Below, piece by piece: positions 25,861-37,893 of a stretch of DNA of 64,000 nucleotides (positions are counted from its first letter, which is position 1; every line of letters begins with the position of its first letter). The stretch comes from Phoenix dactylifera (taxonomy: Eukaryota > Streptophyta > Magnoliopsida > Arecales > Arecaceae), in the NCBI RefSeq assembly GCF_009389715.1, contig NC_052400.1, positions 20,491,674-20,555,673 of the forward strand, read 5' to 3'. Under the pieces are notes generated by a model. The model was given only the letters and a program-made list of their open reading frames with translations, was not told the DNA's origin and did not search any database. Both the position numbers and the translations under genes were made by a program.

Positions 25861-26767
25861 TGCCAAATATATTGTCAAATCACCAAATTTTAGTGATCCA
25901 ACAGAAGTTAAATTAATGCCTCCAGTCTATATGAGTGTTCCCAAGAATAGCCTTGTCAAAAGTTCAAACAATAGCACAGTTCCTATGAAGTAGTCACAAA
26001 GTTTCCAGCCAACAGACCAAAAAATTTAGATAAGAAGCAGGATTCTTTATTATCTGTCAATTGTATCTATGAGACTGGCAGCTGTACAAAAGTGGCATCT
26101 ACCACTTAAGTGGTGATCTTATTTTATGGCTAGATTGTCTTTACATGGCGTTGATAAACCTGCCACGTAAAATTTCTCCGAAGATGGTGCAAGCCTTAGT
26201 AGTATGGGTAGTTCTTACATCTAAAACAGGGATACCGCTAAGCCTTTTCTTTAGAAGACGAAGGGAACAGATGGTGGTAGTAAAGGGCACGATAAACACA
26301 TGAAGCGTCTCTTTCTCAAGGAAAAATAATACATACGAAACATCAATCCTGTCTCTTAGCAGAAATGAATATAGCTTGACTGAATCTATAATCAATTTTA
26401 AAACAGAAACATCTTTATGATCCAATCGATAAAACCATGTATCTCTTCACCACAATTCATTCGAAAGTCAATGAAGAAATCCAAATCTTAACACCAAACA
26501 AACAGGCATTAATAAAGATTGCACTTTTGAAATTTTCCATATCAAAGATCAAGATATCAATGGTGCCAAGGAAAAGAAACAAGGGCAATACGGAACATCC
26601 ATAAACCAAAACCGTCAGCCTAAAAACAACAAGAGCAAAGGCAGGAACCAAAACAAGAACTCCAGGACTCATGGTATAATTGTTAGAACCCAGAAAAACA
26701 AAACAGAAAGCAATAAAAATCCAATCTTGTGGAGGCAAAAAAAAAAAATGGGCTCCTTTCTTCGTAC
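25861..26767 (-). other. Probable 5' UTR intron of the IQM gene
   Basis: A strong donor (CTGCAG before GTACGAA at 26767) and an acceptor (ATTTGGCAG near 25861) bracket a non-coding stretch just upstream of the IQM start codon. Leader introns are common in plant genes. Transcript data would be needed to confirm the borders. Confidence 0.5.
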
Positions 26768-26880
26768 CTGCAGGTACTCGTAAAAGAGAAATTTAGTAGT
26801 CGCGGGGGAAGAGAGAACAGTTGAGAAAGCACACTGAAGGCGAAGGCAACTGGATGCTCCGCCAGGGGCCGACCGTTTCC

Positions 26881-26888
26881 TATATATA
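26881..26888 (-). promoter_or_regulatory. Putative TATA box of the IQM gene
   Basis: TATATATA on the minus strand, about 110 bp upstream of the proposed leader donor site. This gives a first exon of roughly 80-90 nt. Confidence 0.5.
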
Positions 26889-26989
26889 CACCCAAAACTG
26901 AGGGTGGGCCAAGAGGAAACAAGTCTTTTGGACCCTTCAAACACGAGGAAGACGGACGAGAAAGTTGGTAGCTATGAAGCGAATTTCCT

Positions 26990-27132
26990 ACGAATCAAAT
27001 AGTTCGAGTTCTTGAATTTGGAATTAAAGATTGACTTGGTTGTCAAAGATGTAGTTTCCTTGGTGGGAAGAATGGAGAACAAGCCCACACGAGGATTTGA
27101 ACCATTGAACAGTTCCAAGATTTTGATCTCAG

Positions 27133-27175
<43 letters not shown>

Positions 27176-28511
27176 CTTTCTATGATGCCGGTCCTTTATT
27201 TGATTTTTGGTAGTCAACATGCTCGTTCAGAATCTATACGTTTTTGGATTTTCCACTGTTTTTCGGGTTTCCACCTCCCAAGAAATCTAGAAGAACACAC
27301 CACTGAGGAAGAGTGTCCAACGGTTATTGGAAGCATTCTCTTCTGGCCGTTTTCTGAAGAAGGCCACTACTCGTCAAATTAAATTATAACTCATGTTTCC
27401 TTTTTTTTTTTTTTTAATGTTAGAGCATTATTTATGCACGATTAACACAATAGCTATTAATTAATTGCTACTGCTTATGGCATGGAGATGAAAGTAAGTG
27501 GTTCATGTTATTTGTTGTTATTGTTACTATATGGCGTACACGTGTATTTTTATTTATACAGTGGTAAAACTATTTATTTGTATAAAAGAAAATATATTAC
27601 TTGAAAAATATAGGGACGAAGTTGCATTCTCATAATTTGGGTGCATAAGAAAGAAAAAAAAAAAAAAGAAAGTAATCCATGCAGGTCAACATCTCTTGCT
27701 ACGTAAAATATACTTTAAAAGAAAAAAAATTTTCAACTACATACATTTCCTACCAACAAGACCCTTTCACTCTAATCAAAACTAAATGAAGCCATGCTCA
27801 TAAAATGTTGTCGATCGGAATTTTTTTGGTTTAATAACTAAAAAAACAAAAGGGTTACCGATAAAGATGCACAAATCTTAGCATGACAATAGCTTTAATT
27901 TTTCAGAAGAGAAAAGAATATTAACTTTAATTTAGTTATATAGATAAAAGAGATGCCATAAAGAAAGGGTAATGCAATACCAAAAAACCAGCATCTATCA
28001 GAATATTGCGACTTCTCTTCACTCCCTAATGCATGAAGCCATACAGAGCCTATAAGAAGAGAAGAGGCCTATAAATTGGCGATTATCATATCTTGAGATA
28101 AAGAAAAGTCCTTCAGTCAATGTTGCCGAAAGTGAAGACCATCGAATAAGATCCCTTTCGAAAGACAAAACTAAAGTATGAAAAATATAAAACAGGCGCT
28201 AACCATTTTATACCATGTGATAGTAGGAATTGTTAATATACTAAAGATTATGAAGCAACCAAAGTTGTTTCATTCTGGTGGTGCAAAAGATTAATCGTGC
28301 ATTTTGCATCTACGATATTATATCGGGATATACTGAGTTTCAATGCAGGCTGGCCTGAGTCCAATATTAGATATATCAATACTGTACTAACATAATACTA
28401 ACATAATACTAATATATAGATAATATATTTAAAAATTTTTATTTAAATAAGTATGAAAATAGAAACCCGGAAGTGAAGGCAAGACGTTACCGTTGAGCGC
28501 CGGTACGTCGT
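26990..28511. other. AT-rich spacer upstream of the IQM gene
   Basis: No gene is recognised. It contains a (GA)n microsatellite (27134-27174) and several A/T homopolymers. Confidence 0.5.
27134..27174. repeat. (GA)n microsatellite
   Basis: About 20 GA units, 246 bp upstream of the putative IQM TATA box. Confidence 0.9.
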
Positions 28512-28525
28512 TGCATGGGTCCAGC
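28512..28525. repeat. Left copy of the LINE target-site duplication
   Basis: The 14-bp sequence TGCATGGGTCCAGC is identical to the copy at 29237-29250. The two flank the poly-A end and the truncated 5' end of the LINE. Confidence 0.9.
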
Positions 28526-29236
28526 TTTTTTTTTTTTGTGCTGAAAACGGATATTTCATACAATACGTGTACGAATACATCCAAGAAAGTCAAAATACAA
28601 TAACTCACGGAGAGCCTGTGGAAGCTCCCCCTCTCCTCCCCACAGAGTGTACCCTGAGTGGTGGGCCGCATAGGTCGCCACCCAGTCGGCCGCCCCATTA
28701 GCTTCCCTAAATACATGCTTAACCAAAAAAGCCCTCCCATCTCCCATCATCATCCGTATATCACGAATCAAGGGGTGGTCTGTACCATCAGCCGTCTCCC
28801 CCCTCTGGATCCATCTGATGACCGTGGCCGAGTCACCCTCCAAAAAGATCGAGCTAGCCTGCAGGACCATCCTCGCATGGCGCACACCCGCCCAGGCAGC
28901 TCGAAGCTCTGCCTCCGGAACTGATATGTCAAACAACTGGCAGCCACCTGCTGCCACTACCCTGGAGTGCGAGTCTCGTATGATAAAGCCTGCACCGCCT
29001 CGCGTGCCACCATTCAGCACCGACCCATCAAAATTAACCTTGAGGAAGCTTGGGGGTGGGGGCTCCCAGGTAAAAAACACCATCTGATGAGCTGCCGAAG
29101 CAGAAGGGGGGCCCCAGGTGCCCTGAGCTGTCAAAGGCCTATCTGAAGAGTGGGTGGGCATGATCTCTGAAGCCTGTACACGAGCACGCTCCGCAGCAAA
29201 TCGTGGTGACACGCTGCGGTCACCGAGGGCCCCAGG
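28526..29236 (-). mobile_element. 5'-truncated LINE insertion with intact RNase H domain and 14-bp target duplication
   Basis: The direct repeat TGCATGGGTCCAGC occurs at 28512-28525 and 29237-29250. Between them, on the minus strand, a 711-bp element ends in an A12 tract (T12 on the plus strand at 28526-28537). The reading frame is open to a stop at 28556 and encodes a type-I RNase H domain: KVNFDGSV with first acidic residue D, the glycine-rich RGGAGFIIRDSHSRVV, AELRAAWAGVRHAR with the catalytic E, LEGDSATVIRWI with the second D, and VFREANGAADWVA with the late acidic/Asn positions. Such RNase H domains sit at the C-terminus of plant L1-like LINE ORF2. The reverse transcriptase is absent, as usual for 5'-truncated copies. 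The unbroken frame and perfect duplication indicate a fairly recent insertion. Confidence 0.88.
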
Positions 29237-29751
29237 TGCATGGGTCCAGCTTGACTGGCGACTGTCGGCTGATCTACTTGACGGCAGGCGCGTATTTCCG
29301 GGGAATAAACGTGAAGCTCGGCAGGGAGGACGGTGATTCGAGTCGCCGATCACTACACGTCAGTGGGACTGGAGGACGGTGATTTTCCCACATCGTTCCC
29401 ACGTAATACGTTATTGAGGAAAGGAAGAAGGCTACCAACGAAAATTAAAATTATTCTACCTACATCACTGTATAAGCTCTCTGCTTTCAATTTAGTACTG
29501 CAAGAACCCACGGCATCATCTTAAGATCAAACTAGCTAGAATATTTGAGCAGAATCTGGCGTCCTACGCTTTGATGGTGTTATATTGATTCTTTATTATT
29601 ATTTCATATCACTGGTAAACTCGCAGCCTTGATTTGACTTGACTTTAATCCATTTTGCGTTGTTTGGACCAACGGCATGATGCCCCATCAGCATATTATA
29701 ATAGTTTGCATCCGGATTGTCCGATAAGGATAGGGAAACTGATTATTTTAT

Positions 29752-30086
29752 TGGGTTTTTTTTGCGCATAAATACATTCTTAAAATTTAAATTTATATGA
29801 ATACCCTCTTAAAATTTATATTTATTTTTTATCCTCTTAAAATTTATACTTAAATTTTTTTTTTTGCACATCTACCCATTAAGAGTATTTTAGTCATTTT
29901 TATTTGAAATCATTAATTTTTTAACGGCGTTAAATGGCATGGATATATATGCAAAAAAAAAAAAAAAAAATAGAATAGCAAAACAAGTGTTTCAAATGGG
30001 AATACATGCAAATATCAATTTTGGAAGGATATTTATACAAAATTCGATATTTAATAGGGTATTCATGCAAAAACAACCCTATTCTA
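29752..30086. mobile_element. MITE-like element with diverged terminal inverted repeats
   Basis: The left end (GGGTTTTTTTTGCGCATAAA) and the reverse complement of the right end (AGGGTTGTTTTTGCATGAAT) resemble each other. Inside, TACCCTCTTAAAATTTATA-type units are repeated. The length of about 335 bp, high AT content and lack of coding capacity fit a non-autonomous DNA transposon. No convincing target duplication was found, so the superfamily is not assigned. Confidence 0.45.
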
Positions 30087-30892
30087 TTTAAAGAAAAACT
30101 TTTAGGTGAGGGTGGTTAATCCCTTTAGATTATCTTTCAAAAAGGGAGACTAGTTTGAGAATACTTTTGTTGCCTGGTTTTGTTTTAGTTGGACAATTTA
30201 GAAGTAGTATATCAATTAGGAAGCTTAACATACTGTTTGTTGAAGCATGGGATGATGGATCAGATTGAGTTCACCACTCAAAATGTATTAGGAAAAAAGA
30301 AATAGTCTGTTTTGTATCTTATACTGTGCATTATTCTGGCAACCGCTCAAATCAGACAAGGTTCATTAAACAAGAAAGTGTCGTGGATTTGGTCCAAGTT
30401 CAGGTGTTCTACAGAAGTAGAGGTTTCAGGGTTGTGAATTGGCTGCACATAAACCTTTTGTTCGCTCATCCTTTCACCCAATTTAGATAGGAAACTATTT
30501 GGCGAGCCTTATATTGGAACACCATAGTAGTGATTGATCAAGGAGCTGATTCAAACACTCCACCTAGAAGCAATTCACATGAAATTTTGAATTGTTCGTG
30601 AGCTTAACTAGACTAATCTCACTGCCATGTATAAGTCAATAATCCATGCATTCTCATGTACCAAACACGGCTGATAAGTATTGCTGTTATACTTTCACTC
30701 CCTTGAATGTTTCAAACATATCAGAAATTGCACGCAAGGTGTCTTTAGTCACATGTAACAAGGCAGATTAAGTTGATATAGCTACTATTCTTGTGGTGTT
30801 TGTTGCGATTTTGTCGTGTGTCATCCAGCTACAGAAGATAGTCGCTAGAAGAATCGCCAAACCAAGTTGCAGTAGCTGGAGAGCAGTTGGTG
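30087..30892. other. Spacer, nothing recognised
   Basis: Unique-looking AT-rich sequence with no open frame of interest and no repeat that I could pair within this window. Confidence 0.4.
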
Positions 30893-31200
30893 TTAGTATA
30901 ATTTTAAGGATCACATGACAACCTACATTATCTATAATATTTTCGTTCATTAGCGTGATCATGCATCATCCTGTATTATCTTTCTTTGTTAGCATGATTT
31001 TATTAGGATGATTTTAGGGATCACATAATAACCTGTATCACTCATAATTTTTTTTTGTTAGCTTAATTATATATCAGCCTATATTATTTTTCTTACATGT
31101 AGTTTGAGTACATATAAGCTCTAAGATACCGAATATAACGGAACAGAGATTTCGCTCTCTCTTTTTTTTATTTTTCTCTTCTTCTGCAAATATTTTAATA
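30893..31200 (+). mobile_element. LTR-like repeat, copy 1 (probable solo LTR remnant)
   Basis: It begins TGTTAGTATAATTTTA and shares its order of blocks with 46154-46450: TTAGCATGATTTT-type units, CATATATCAGC, TATTATTTTTCTTA, a T/C-rich stretch, then AAATATTTTAA. The TGTTA start is typical of copia-type LTRs. Near-matching flanks (GTTGG/GTTGA) hint at a target duplication. Coding sequence is absent. Confidence 0.5.
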
Positions 31201-32689
31201 GTTGAGAGGGAGGCGAGCAATGCTGAATAGAGCAAATGTGATTGTTATAATTGAAGGTGATGCAATCTTGTTTTGGTACATAAGGTAATGCAATTTTTTC
31301 AATTGTTTGTTTGTATTGTTGAAGGAGCAAAAATCACCTCATGTTTTTTTTTACAAGAAAAAGTGAGGGAAATCTATCTATGCTATAATTACTATGTTAA
31401 ATATATCTAGAATCAGCGACTACTGCTAAGCAAAGAGATGTATCAACCCACATTCACGACTTGAACAAAACTATTTTTGTAATCCTTTATGAGAACCTAT
31501 GATATGTTTATAAGTGCGTGCCTAGCTGGAAACTCACCGCTTGGAGGACCCACCTCTAGTATATTTGTTTCCAACGAAGTGTCCCTGATAAATAATTTAT
31601 TCGCTTTCAAAACAATACTACCAAAGAAAGACGAAGAAGCTAGTCACATTCCTTCGCATAGCAGAAAAAGAAGACCAATGAAGGGAAGAGCAAGCCAAAT
31701 TCGGTAGAATAGTAGAAAAAAATGCAACACATGCACCAATATGGCCATGCACCATGCCAATTATCTTGCCTCATTTATATAGATCAATCTCCAAGATAGG
31801 CGTATAGTGAATAGGATCTACGGAAATAAGATGAGCCGATTGACATAATGCACGACCATATTGTGTGGCTCCTCCAAAGATTCAATGCAAGCCCGATCAT
31901 ACCACTCATGAAGGTCAAAGATTAAGCGTAATCCCTCATGTAAAGATGGCCATAGATGTTTTTTACTTTTTGATTTGTTAATAGTTCTCAACAATGCATT
32001 GCATGGATATAGAACAAAAAAAAAAATCTAGTAACTACTGCATCCCCCAACAACATCGGCAGCTAAAGTAGTGATAATTGTTGCATTAGCCGCTAGACCA
32101 AGGTAATTACTGTTATTCACCAATTTAATTATAAATAAACTTTCAAAAATAAAATAAAGATTCATCGTAGATGTTGCAAAAAAAAATAATAATAATAATA
32201 GATGGCAACAATAAAATAATAGATTGTTTCAATGCTCAAGATTCATCTCGTGGGAACAAGTTCAGTTGGCAGTATTGTTTCAATTATTAATTTTTATAGA
32301 ATAAAATCATTCTTCAAGTATTTGAAAATTCAAAATTTACAATGATGTAATCTATTTTATTTCTAAAATAATGTTGGTGTGGGCGGATATGAACAAATTA
32401 AAAAGGCTCTTCACGTTTACGCGGCAGCAATACGAAGTACAAACCGAGCACGAAGGGTCATTCTGACTCCCTGATTTCTTATGTCTTTTGGCCGCGGAAA
32501 GGAGATGACCGACCTTCAACCACTTGGCCATAGATGGGAAATGTTCCGTACTTTATGGGTTTGGTTTGTGATTGCGGTCGGTGGATTCCTTGGCATGTGT
32601 TTGAGATAGAGCTGAAACTTAAAATCTGGTCAAATATTAGTGTATTCATATTTAAAAAATACAAATATAAATATGAGTCTGATGTAGAA

Positions 32690-33975
32690 ATTTATATTTA
32701 TATTTATTTTTATCAAATACTTCAAACCATAACTTAACAGAAGTTAGTCAAACCGTTAACTTTTAATGGGAACCAAATACCACATCAGAAAAAAAAAAGA
32801 CCAACATATCCTTATAAAAACCTTCCTGAGGTTTATGTTTATTACACTTACACCTAATATTTTGTAAGAACCTACACTTACACCCATTTAAATTGACAAC
32901 ATTAGTGAAATTATTTATCTATTGTAAAAAAGTTAAAATTACCTCTATAAGAAAATAAAGCTCCTCTTTTACCTTTTTGACTCTCGGAATTCTTCAAAGT
33001 ATTACATTTTCAAGAGTCTTCTTCTCTTCGAGATTAAGTGGGTAGGGGTTCTTTCCTGCTTCACCACCCCACCACGAGTGTCTCTTCCCGATGAGCGTTC
33101 TTTTCCGACGAGCGATCAACAACAAACTTCCTTTCCAACTGACATCCAACGACGAGCATCCTTCTCCATCAACCTTCATCCTTCTTGATATGGTTTTGTT
33201 CTCGTTTTTCAGCCCACCACATCATAGAGATCAGAGATATTGGTGTATTATTTGTTAATTTTGAGTTCTACTTGTCCAATACTGTAGACATGATTCCTGT
33301 GAGTGAGGATTTCTATATCTACATAGAGCTATAATAGCACTGGCAACCTATCATCAAGAGAATCCAAATCAGTACGTGCATGAGAACTCTTCTTTTTGGA
33401 AGGTGCATCAGTTGCGGTTCCATAGCTTGGCTTGGACCATGGATAGGCTGGCTCAAGCAACAATTCTTGATGTTAGTTTCCTGCGGCAGAAAATTCTAGA
33501 GGCATCTACTTGCTTGAGAGATCTAAATTGCTTGTTCCTTGGCACATGGCTATTTTTTGATAATTCATCAAGATCAAGCTCAGATTTATGGCGCCTCACG
33601 ACTGTTCTCCTCCTTGGGTGAATGCTATATCACTTAAAGATAATTTGGTTGTTTTTTAATTTTTTTTCTAACGTGGCATTTAGTTCCATTTAAGTTAATG
33701 GTTTAACTAACATTTTGTTAAATTATAAGTTAAAGTGTTGGATAAAAATAAACCTCAGAAAGATAAGTATAGATTTTTCAAACTATTGAATATAAATATA
33801 ATTTATCCTTAATTCTAGCGGCTTTTTGTAATTTACTCATCATACAAGAGCAATTTTGACTTTTTATATGAGGTAAACGGATTCACTAATACCGTTAATT
33901 TAATTGGGTGTGAATATAAATTTTATAAACTAGTGAGTATAAATGTAATAAATATGAACTTTAAAAAAGTTTTTA
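32690..33975. repeat. Inverted, rearranged copies of one AT-rich repeat family
   Basis: Block A at about 32690-32800 (ending AAATACCACATCAGAAAAAA) reappears in reverse complement at about 33655-33755. Block B at about 32815-32920 (TTTATGTTTATTACACTTAC) reappears in reverse complement at about 33865-33975. On the right the order of the inverted blocks is not the mirror image expected for a simple hairpin, so two insertions or a later rearrangement are likely. The blocks resemble terminal regions of non-autonomous plant DNA transposons. Confidence 0.5.
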
Positions 33976-34405
33976 TAATTTATTTTATTTTAAAAATAAA
34001 TAGCTGTGATTTTTCGCTGCGTGCTGCATGCAGCGTGGAGAATAATTTCTCGGTTTGAGACCGCGGCGACCGCGCTGGTACCAGCGGCGAATGGAAGAAC
34101 CACACTTTCTTCAGTTTTGTAACGCGGTTGAGACTTTGATTCGGTAGGAAAGTAAGAAGCAAGTTCCCATTTTGTCTATAAAAGTCGTAGCACGTGGACT
34201 GGTGTGATTAATTGTAGGGTTGAGTACGACCCCAGTTTTGTGAGTTCATGACCATGAGCATGAGCACATGCATGCGTGATCATTTCATGTCCGCAGTAAG
34301 TGGCCAGGGGCTGTGGAGGATGACGTTGGTCCTAAATGGGTGCTGCCATGGTCTAAAATTTCAGAAGTAATGGTTTTCATATACAGACATACATACATAC
34401 ATACA

Positions 34406-34408
<3 letters not shown>

Positions 34409-34455
<47 letters not shown>
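34409..34455. repeat. (AT)n microsatellite
   Basis: About 47 bp of AT repeats, preceded by a (CATA)n run at about 34386-34404. Confidence 0.9.
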
Positions 34456-34458
<3 letters not shown>

Positions 34459-35859
34459 TAATTAACCAACTATTATTTTTAGTACAATTCAAGTGATTTC
34501 ATTTGAGAAACATTAAAATTTTATATTAGTTTAGAAATAGTTTATCATGTGAATAGCAACATAAGCGAGGCCGGGGTTTTATACCTATATTTGCCTTCAT
34601 CTTCTCATGGAGATCAAATTTTGGAGGATTTTCCCCATCCTTTCTTCTCAAAAACAGAGAACAAACAAAAGAAAAGAAGAAGAGGAAGAAAAAGTTGTGG
34701 GAAGGTGGGTGTTCTGAAAAAAAATTATCCCCATCTTTAGCCTCACTCAGTTAATAAGGAAAGATCATTTCCTATATTGAATGCACCATTTTGGTATACT
34801 ACTATAAACCCCATTCATCAAGCACGCATTTTGGTATACTACTGCAGAAATGAATGGCTGTGATTAGCTGTGTGTGCGGCCACATGGTGCATGCAGTGCA
34901 TGAAATAATTCTCAGTTAACAAGGGACTCAAGCAGGGTATGGGCACACCATCGCAGCACTGGGCCCTGTGATTTGGGCCTATTCTCTGCTTGGGCAGCCT
35001 CGTTGTTTTAGGCCTTTTTAGGGCCTTTGATTTCCCAACTCAGGCAAAAATTGTCGTGTCCATACCAGAGAAAATCCTCCAGGAACCCTCTCCCCTTCTG
35101 CCACGTCCCACTCTCAATACAAATCCTATAACATGTGTGGGAAAGAAGCGGGACAAATTCTCTCACTAATGGAGTCTCCATCGAAGAAGGGGAAAAAAGA
35201 AATCCCAAGTGCCACTCTTTGTATCCCATCCCCTTTCTATGGGAAACGCCGCTCTCTCTATCACTTTCCCTTCTCATTATAACCTGCATGATGTTAAGGA
35301 CTCATATGTATTGAAAGATACATATTATTAATGAGCTGAAATTTGACATTTAGAAAATAAAACCATGGTCAAAGAATGAATGTTTAAATATAATTCTCAA
35401 ATTATAGGATGTATGCGCAGGCTTTCAAATATGTATGTGATACAAATTTTTTGTAAAGTCGATGCACTTATATACCAAAAGCTTCTTTGATATATATATT
35501 TGACAGTGATCAATATACACCTCCAAGTAAACCAATACATATTGTCTAGAGCTTTGTCTTTCATGGTTAGAATCGAAAAGATGAGGAGATGAGACTTGAG
35601 AGAGTGATGCTTCGAAGAGACAAAGGGATGAGATAGAGAGACGAGGGAATGGGATAGATATCGGTGCTTGGGATGTTTTTTCCCTTCTCGCCGTTCAACA
35701 GGGGTTTTGTTAGTAAGAGAATTCCTCTCCTTTGTTTCCCACACATGCTTTAGGATTTATATGAGAAAAAGTATGTGATAGATGGAGAGAATGTTCTCAT
35801 AGTTTTTCATTGGTGTGGGCACCAAAGGATTTTTCAATCGGAGCCGAGCAAAATCCCCT

Positions 35860-36180
35860 TGTAGTGAAGATAGCTCGATCTCCTCACCTAGGAACACACA
35901 TGGTCCAACAATTCCATCATGTGCCTAGGTTATTACACCACATCAGCAGGTTGTTACAACATGATTCTACGTTTGTTAGAATATGATCCCATAACCATAA
36001 GATTCAGAATTCCAGATATAAATAAGCCCACAGACCCTCTGCATAAGGTAAGATCTCCTAATGTCCTATTGCCCTAACGTCTAATTCCCTACTACTGAAT
36101 ACCGGCATTTTTCTCTTCTTCCTTACTTTCCATTAAAAAAACCTTTCTGGTTTAAGCATCGGAGGGTCCAATTGGAGCCA
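35860..36180 (+). mobile_element. LTR fragment, Ty3/gypsy-like
   Basis: The segment has a TATAAATAAGCC promoter-like stretch (about 36018) followed by leader-like sequence and TAAGCATCGGAGGGTCC, a phrase that recurs at the transcript start of many plant gypsy LTRs. The neighbouring 5' part with GGTTATTACACCACATCAG is also LTR-like. No internal domain and no second LTR are present. The assignment rests on remembered motif similarity and needs a repeat library. Confidence 0.4.
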
Positions 36181-37893
36181 ATTCGATAAGTTCTCTAACC
36201 CTTCTCCTATTATGTTGCAGATTCACGAAAATGGTCCACATCAGCAACCTAAGATTTAGGTAGGCAGCAACAATATTGCATGAATATGAAAGTTTGGAAT
36301 TAATGTTTAGTTGAGTTAAACATGTATCTGAGGTAAGCATGTAGTGTTGCTGGATAATGGCATATCTTGACCTGTAGGCAGTAGTTTGAAGAAAAGAACC
36401 AGCAGGAATGTCCGGTCCCTTCTTTTTCGATCCCCCTTTTTGTCAGTTGACAAAATGTTGGACATGGGTTACATGGAGACATTCCAATTTTCTCTGATGG
36501 TAATTATAAAAAAGGTGCATCTGATTTCTTGGGATTATGTATATCAATCTACTTTAGATGAAGGCTTGGATATTCCTTCATTGATGAGGACTCGGTGGTG
36601 CAGCTGTCCTAGTTGATCAAGAGTTGGTTAGGGTGAACATTTATGTACTCGACTTTTTGCTAACCTCCTGATTGGCCTTGCCCTGGGTAGAGTAAGAACT
36701 TGGCCATTTCCATCTCTCGTCACAAGTAATATGGAACAAAACCTACCATCTCGAACTCCCTTAATCCGGGAAATTGATTAGCGGGTAAAAAAAAAGATTT
36801 TTTAGCGAAAGTTCGCTTGAGAATGTCCCCCTTCTTTGTTTCCGGTCACATAGGACATCGTGATGAGGAGTGTCCATCACATACTTAATAATTAGGTTAG
36901 AACCATCAAAATATATAAATTCTGATTTGTAAATCTTTTTTATAATATAAATCATGTTAATAGTTTGTATATTAAATCTGGATGACTTATTATCAATTTT
37001 TATTGAAATTACTCTTCTATAATAATTCGAGCTATGCGGTAACTTTCGATAATGATCCCGTTTAGCCAATCCTGCACAAATATGGTCCAATAATTTAATT
37101 AGCATATCTAATTATTATTTTCAGATGTAATAAAACCTGCAGCCCAGCCAAGGCCGACCTATTGGAGGATCTATTTGGAGAACAAATTTTGTTTAAGATT
37201 TCCTAAGATCAATGTGAGGCAGACAAGAAATATAAGCTAGTTTTATGTAAGATTTCCGAGGATTAGTGTGGCCAAAATGAGGCAATCATGATTCATGAAA
37301 CATAACAAGTATTCAGAAGCAAGAAGGATAAGGATAATGTGATTGATAACCCATTTACAATTTCACATAACATAACCAAATCTTTGAGGATCTTTATTTA
37401 TCAAATTCAGATTGAATTCAAAATTTCGCATCCCGTTTAGAGAGAGAGCAGCTTAAAATTGGCAATGACACTTGCCACGCGTTTGGGTTCTGATTAGGCT
37501 GCGGATGTGCTTTTATAGCGCCTTGGGCCAGCCTAAAGGACAGACCAGTTCAATATAGGTGTTATATTTGTTGGGCCAGTTCAAATCTTGTCCACCAAAC
37601 ATTCCCAGCCCAGTTATTTTAGAAAGAATCAGAAGCCCAAGGTGCAAATCTGGGGGTAGAGGTTCATATGTAACTACTCAAATCTACCTAAAAGTGAGTA
37701 AAGTTAGAGAACAAATATATTTACAACATTTGAGCGAAGGCTCAAGTTATTTGAATACAGGAAAGGGCAAAGAAAAAAAAAAAAATCCCCTTCACGTGGC
37801 AAGAAAAGCCAATGAACAAGCATGGTTCAAAGAAAAAAAACAAAGAAAAGTACTACAAATATAACAAACAAGATCAGTGCGACATGAACACCA
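36181..37893. other. Spacer downstream of the NPR1-like gene
   Basis: No gene is recognised. The NPR1 3' UTR should lie in about 37600-37893. I see no canonical AATAAA on the minus strand close to the stop. Confidence 0.4.

Larger units (their letters stand above)
31201..35859. other. Long AT-rich spacer with decayed repeats
   Basis: No gene is supported. It contains a scrambled inverted-repeat family (separate entry), an (AT)n microsatellite at 34409-34455 preceded by CATA repeats, and a short duplication of CATTTTGGTATACTACT at about 34788 and 34828. Small open frames here show no domains. Confidence 0.4.

Noticed and set aside
27070-27110. GAGGATTTGAACC resembling a tRNA B box
   Set aside because: No matching A box or stems nearby; treated as chance.
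36761-37105. 114-codon minus-strand frame downstream of NPR1
   Set aside because: No domain and AT-rich. It might be a repeat remnant but no partner copy is present in the window.
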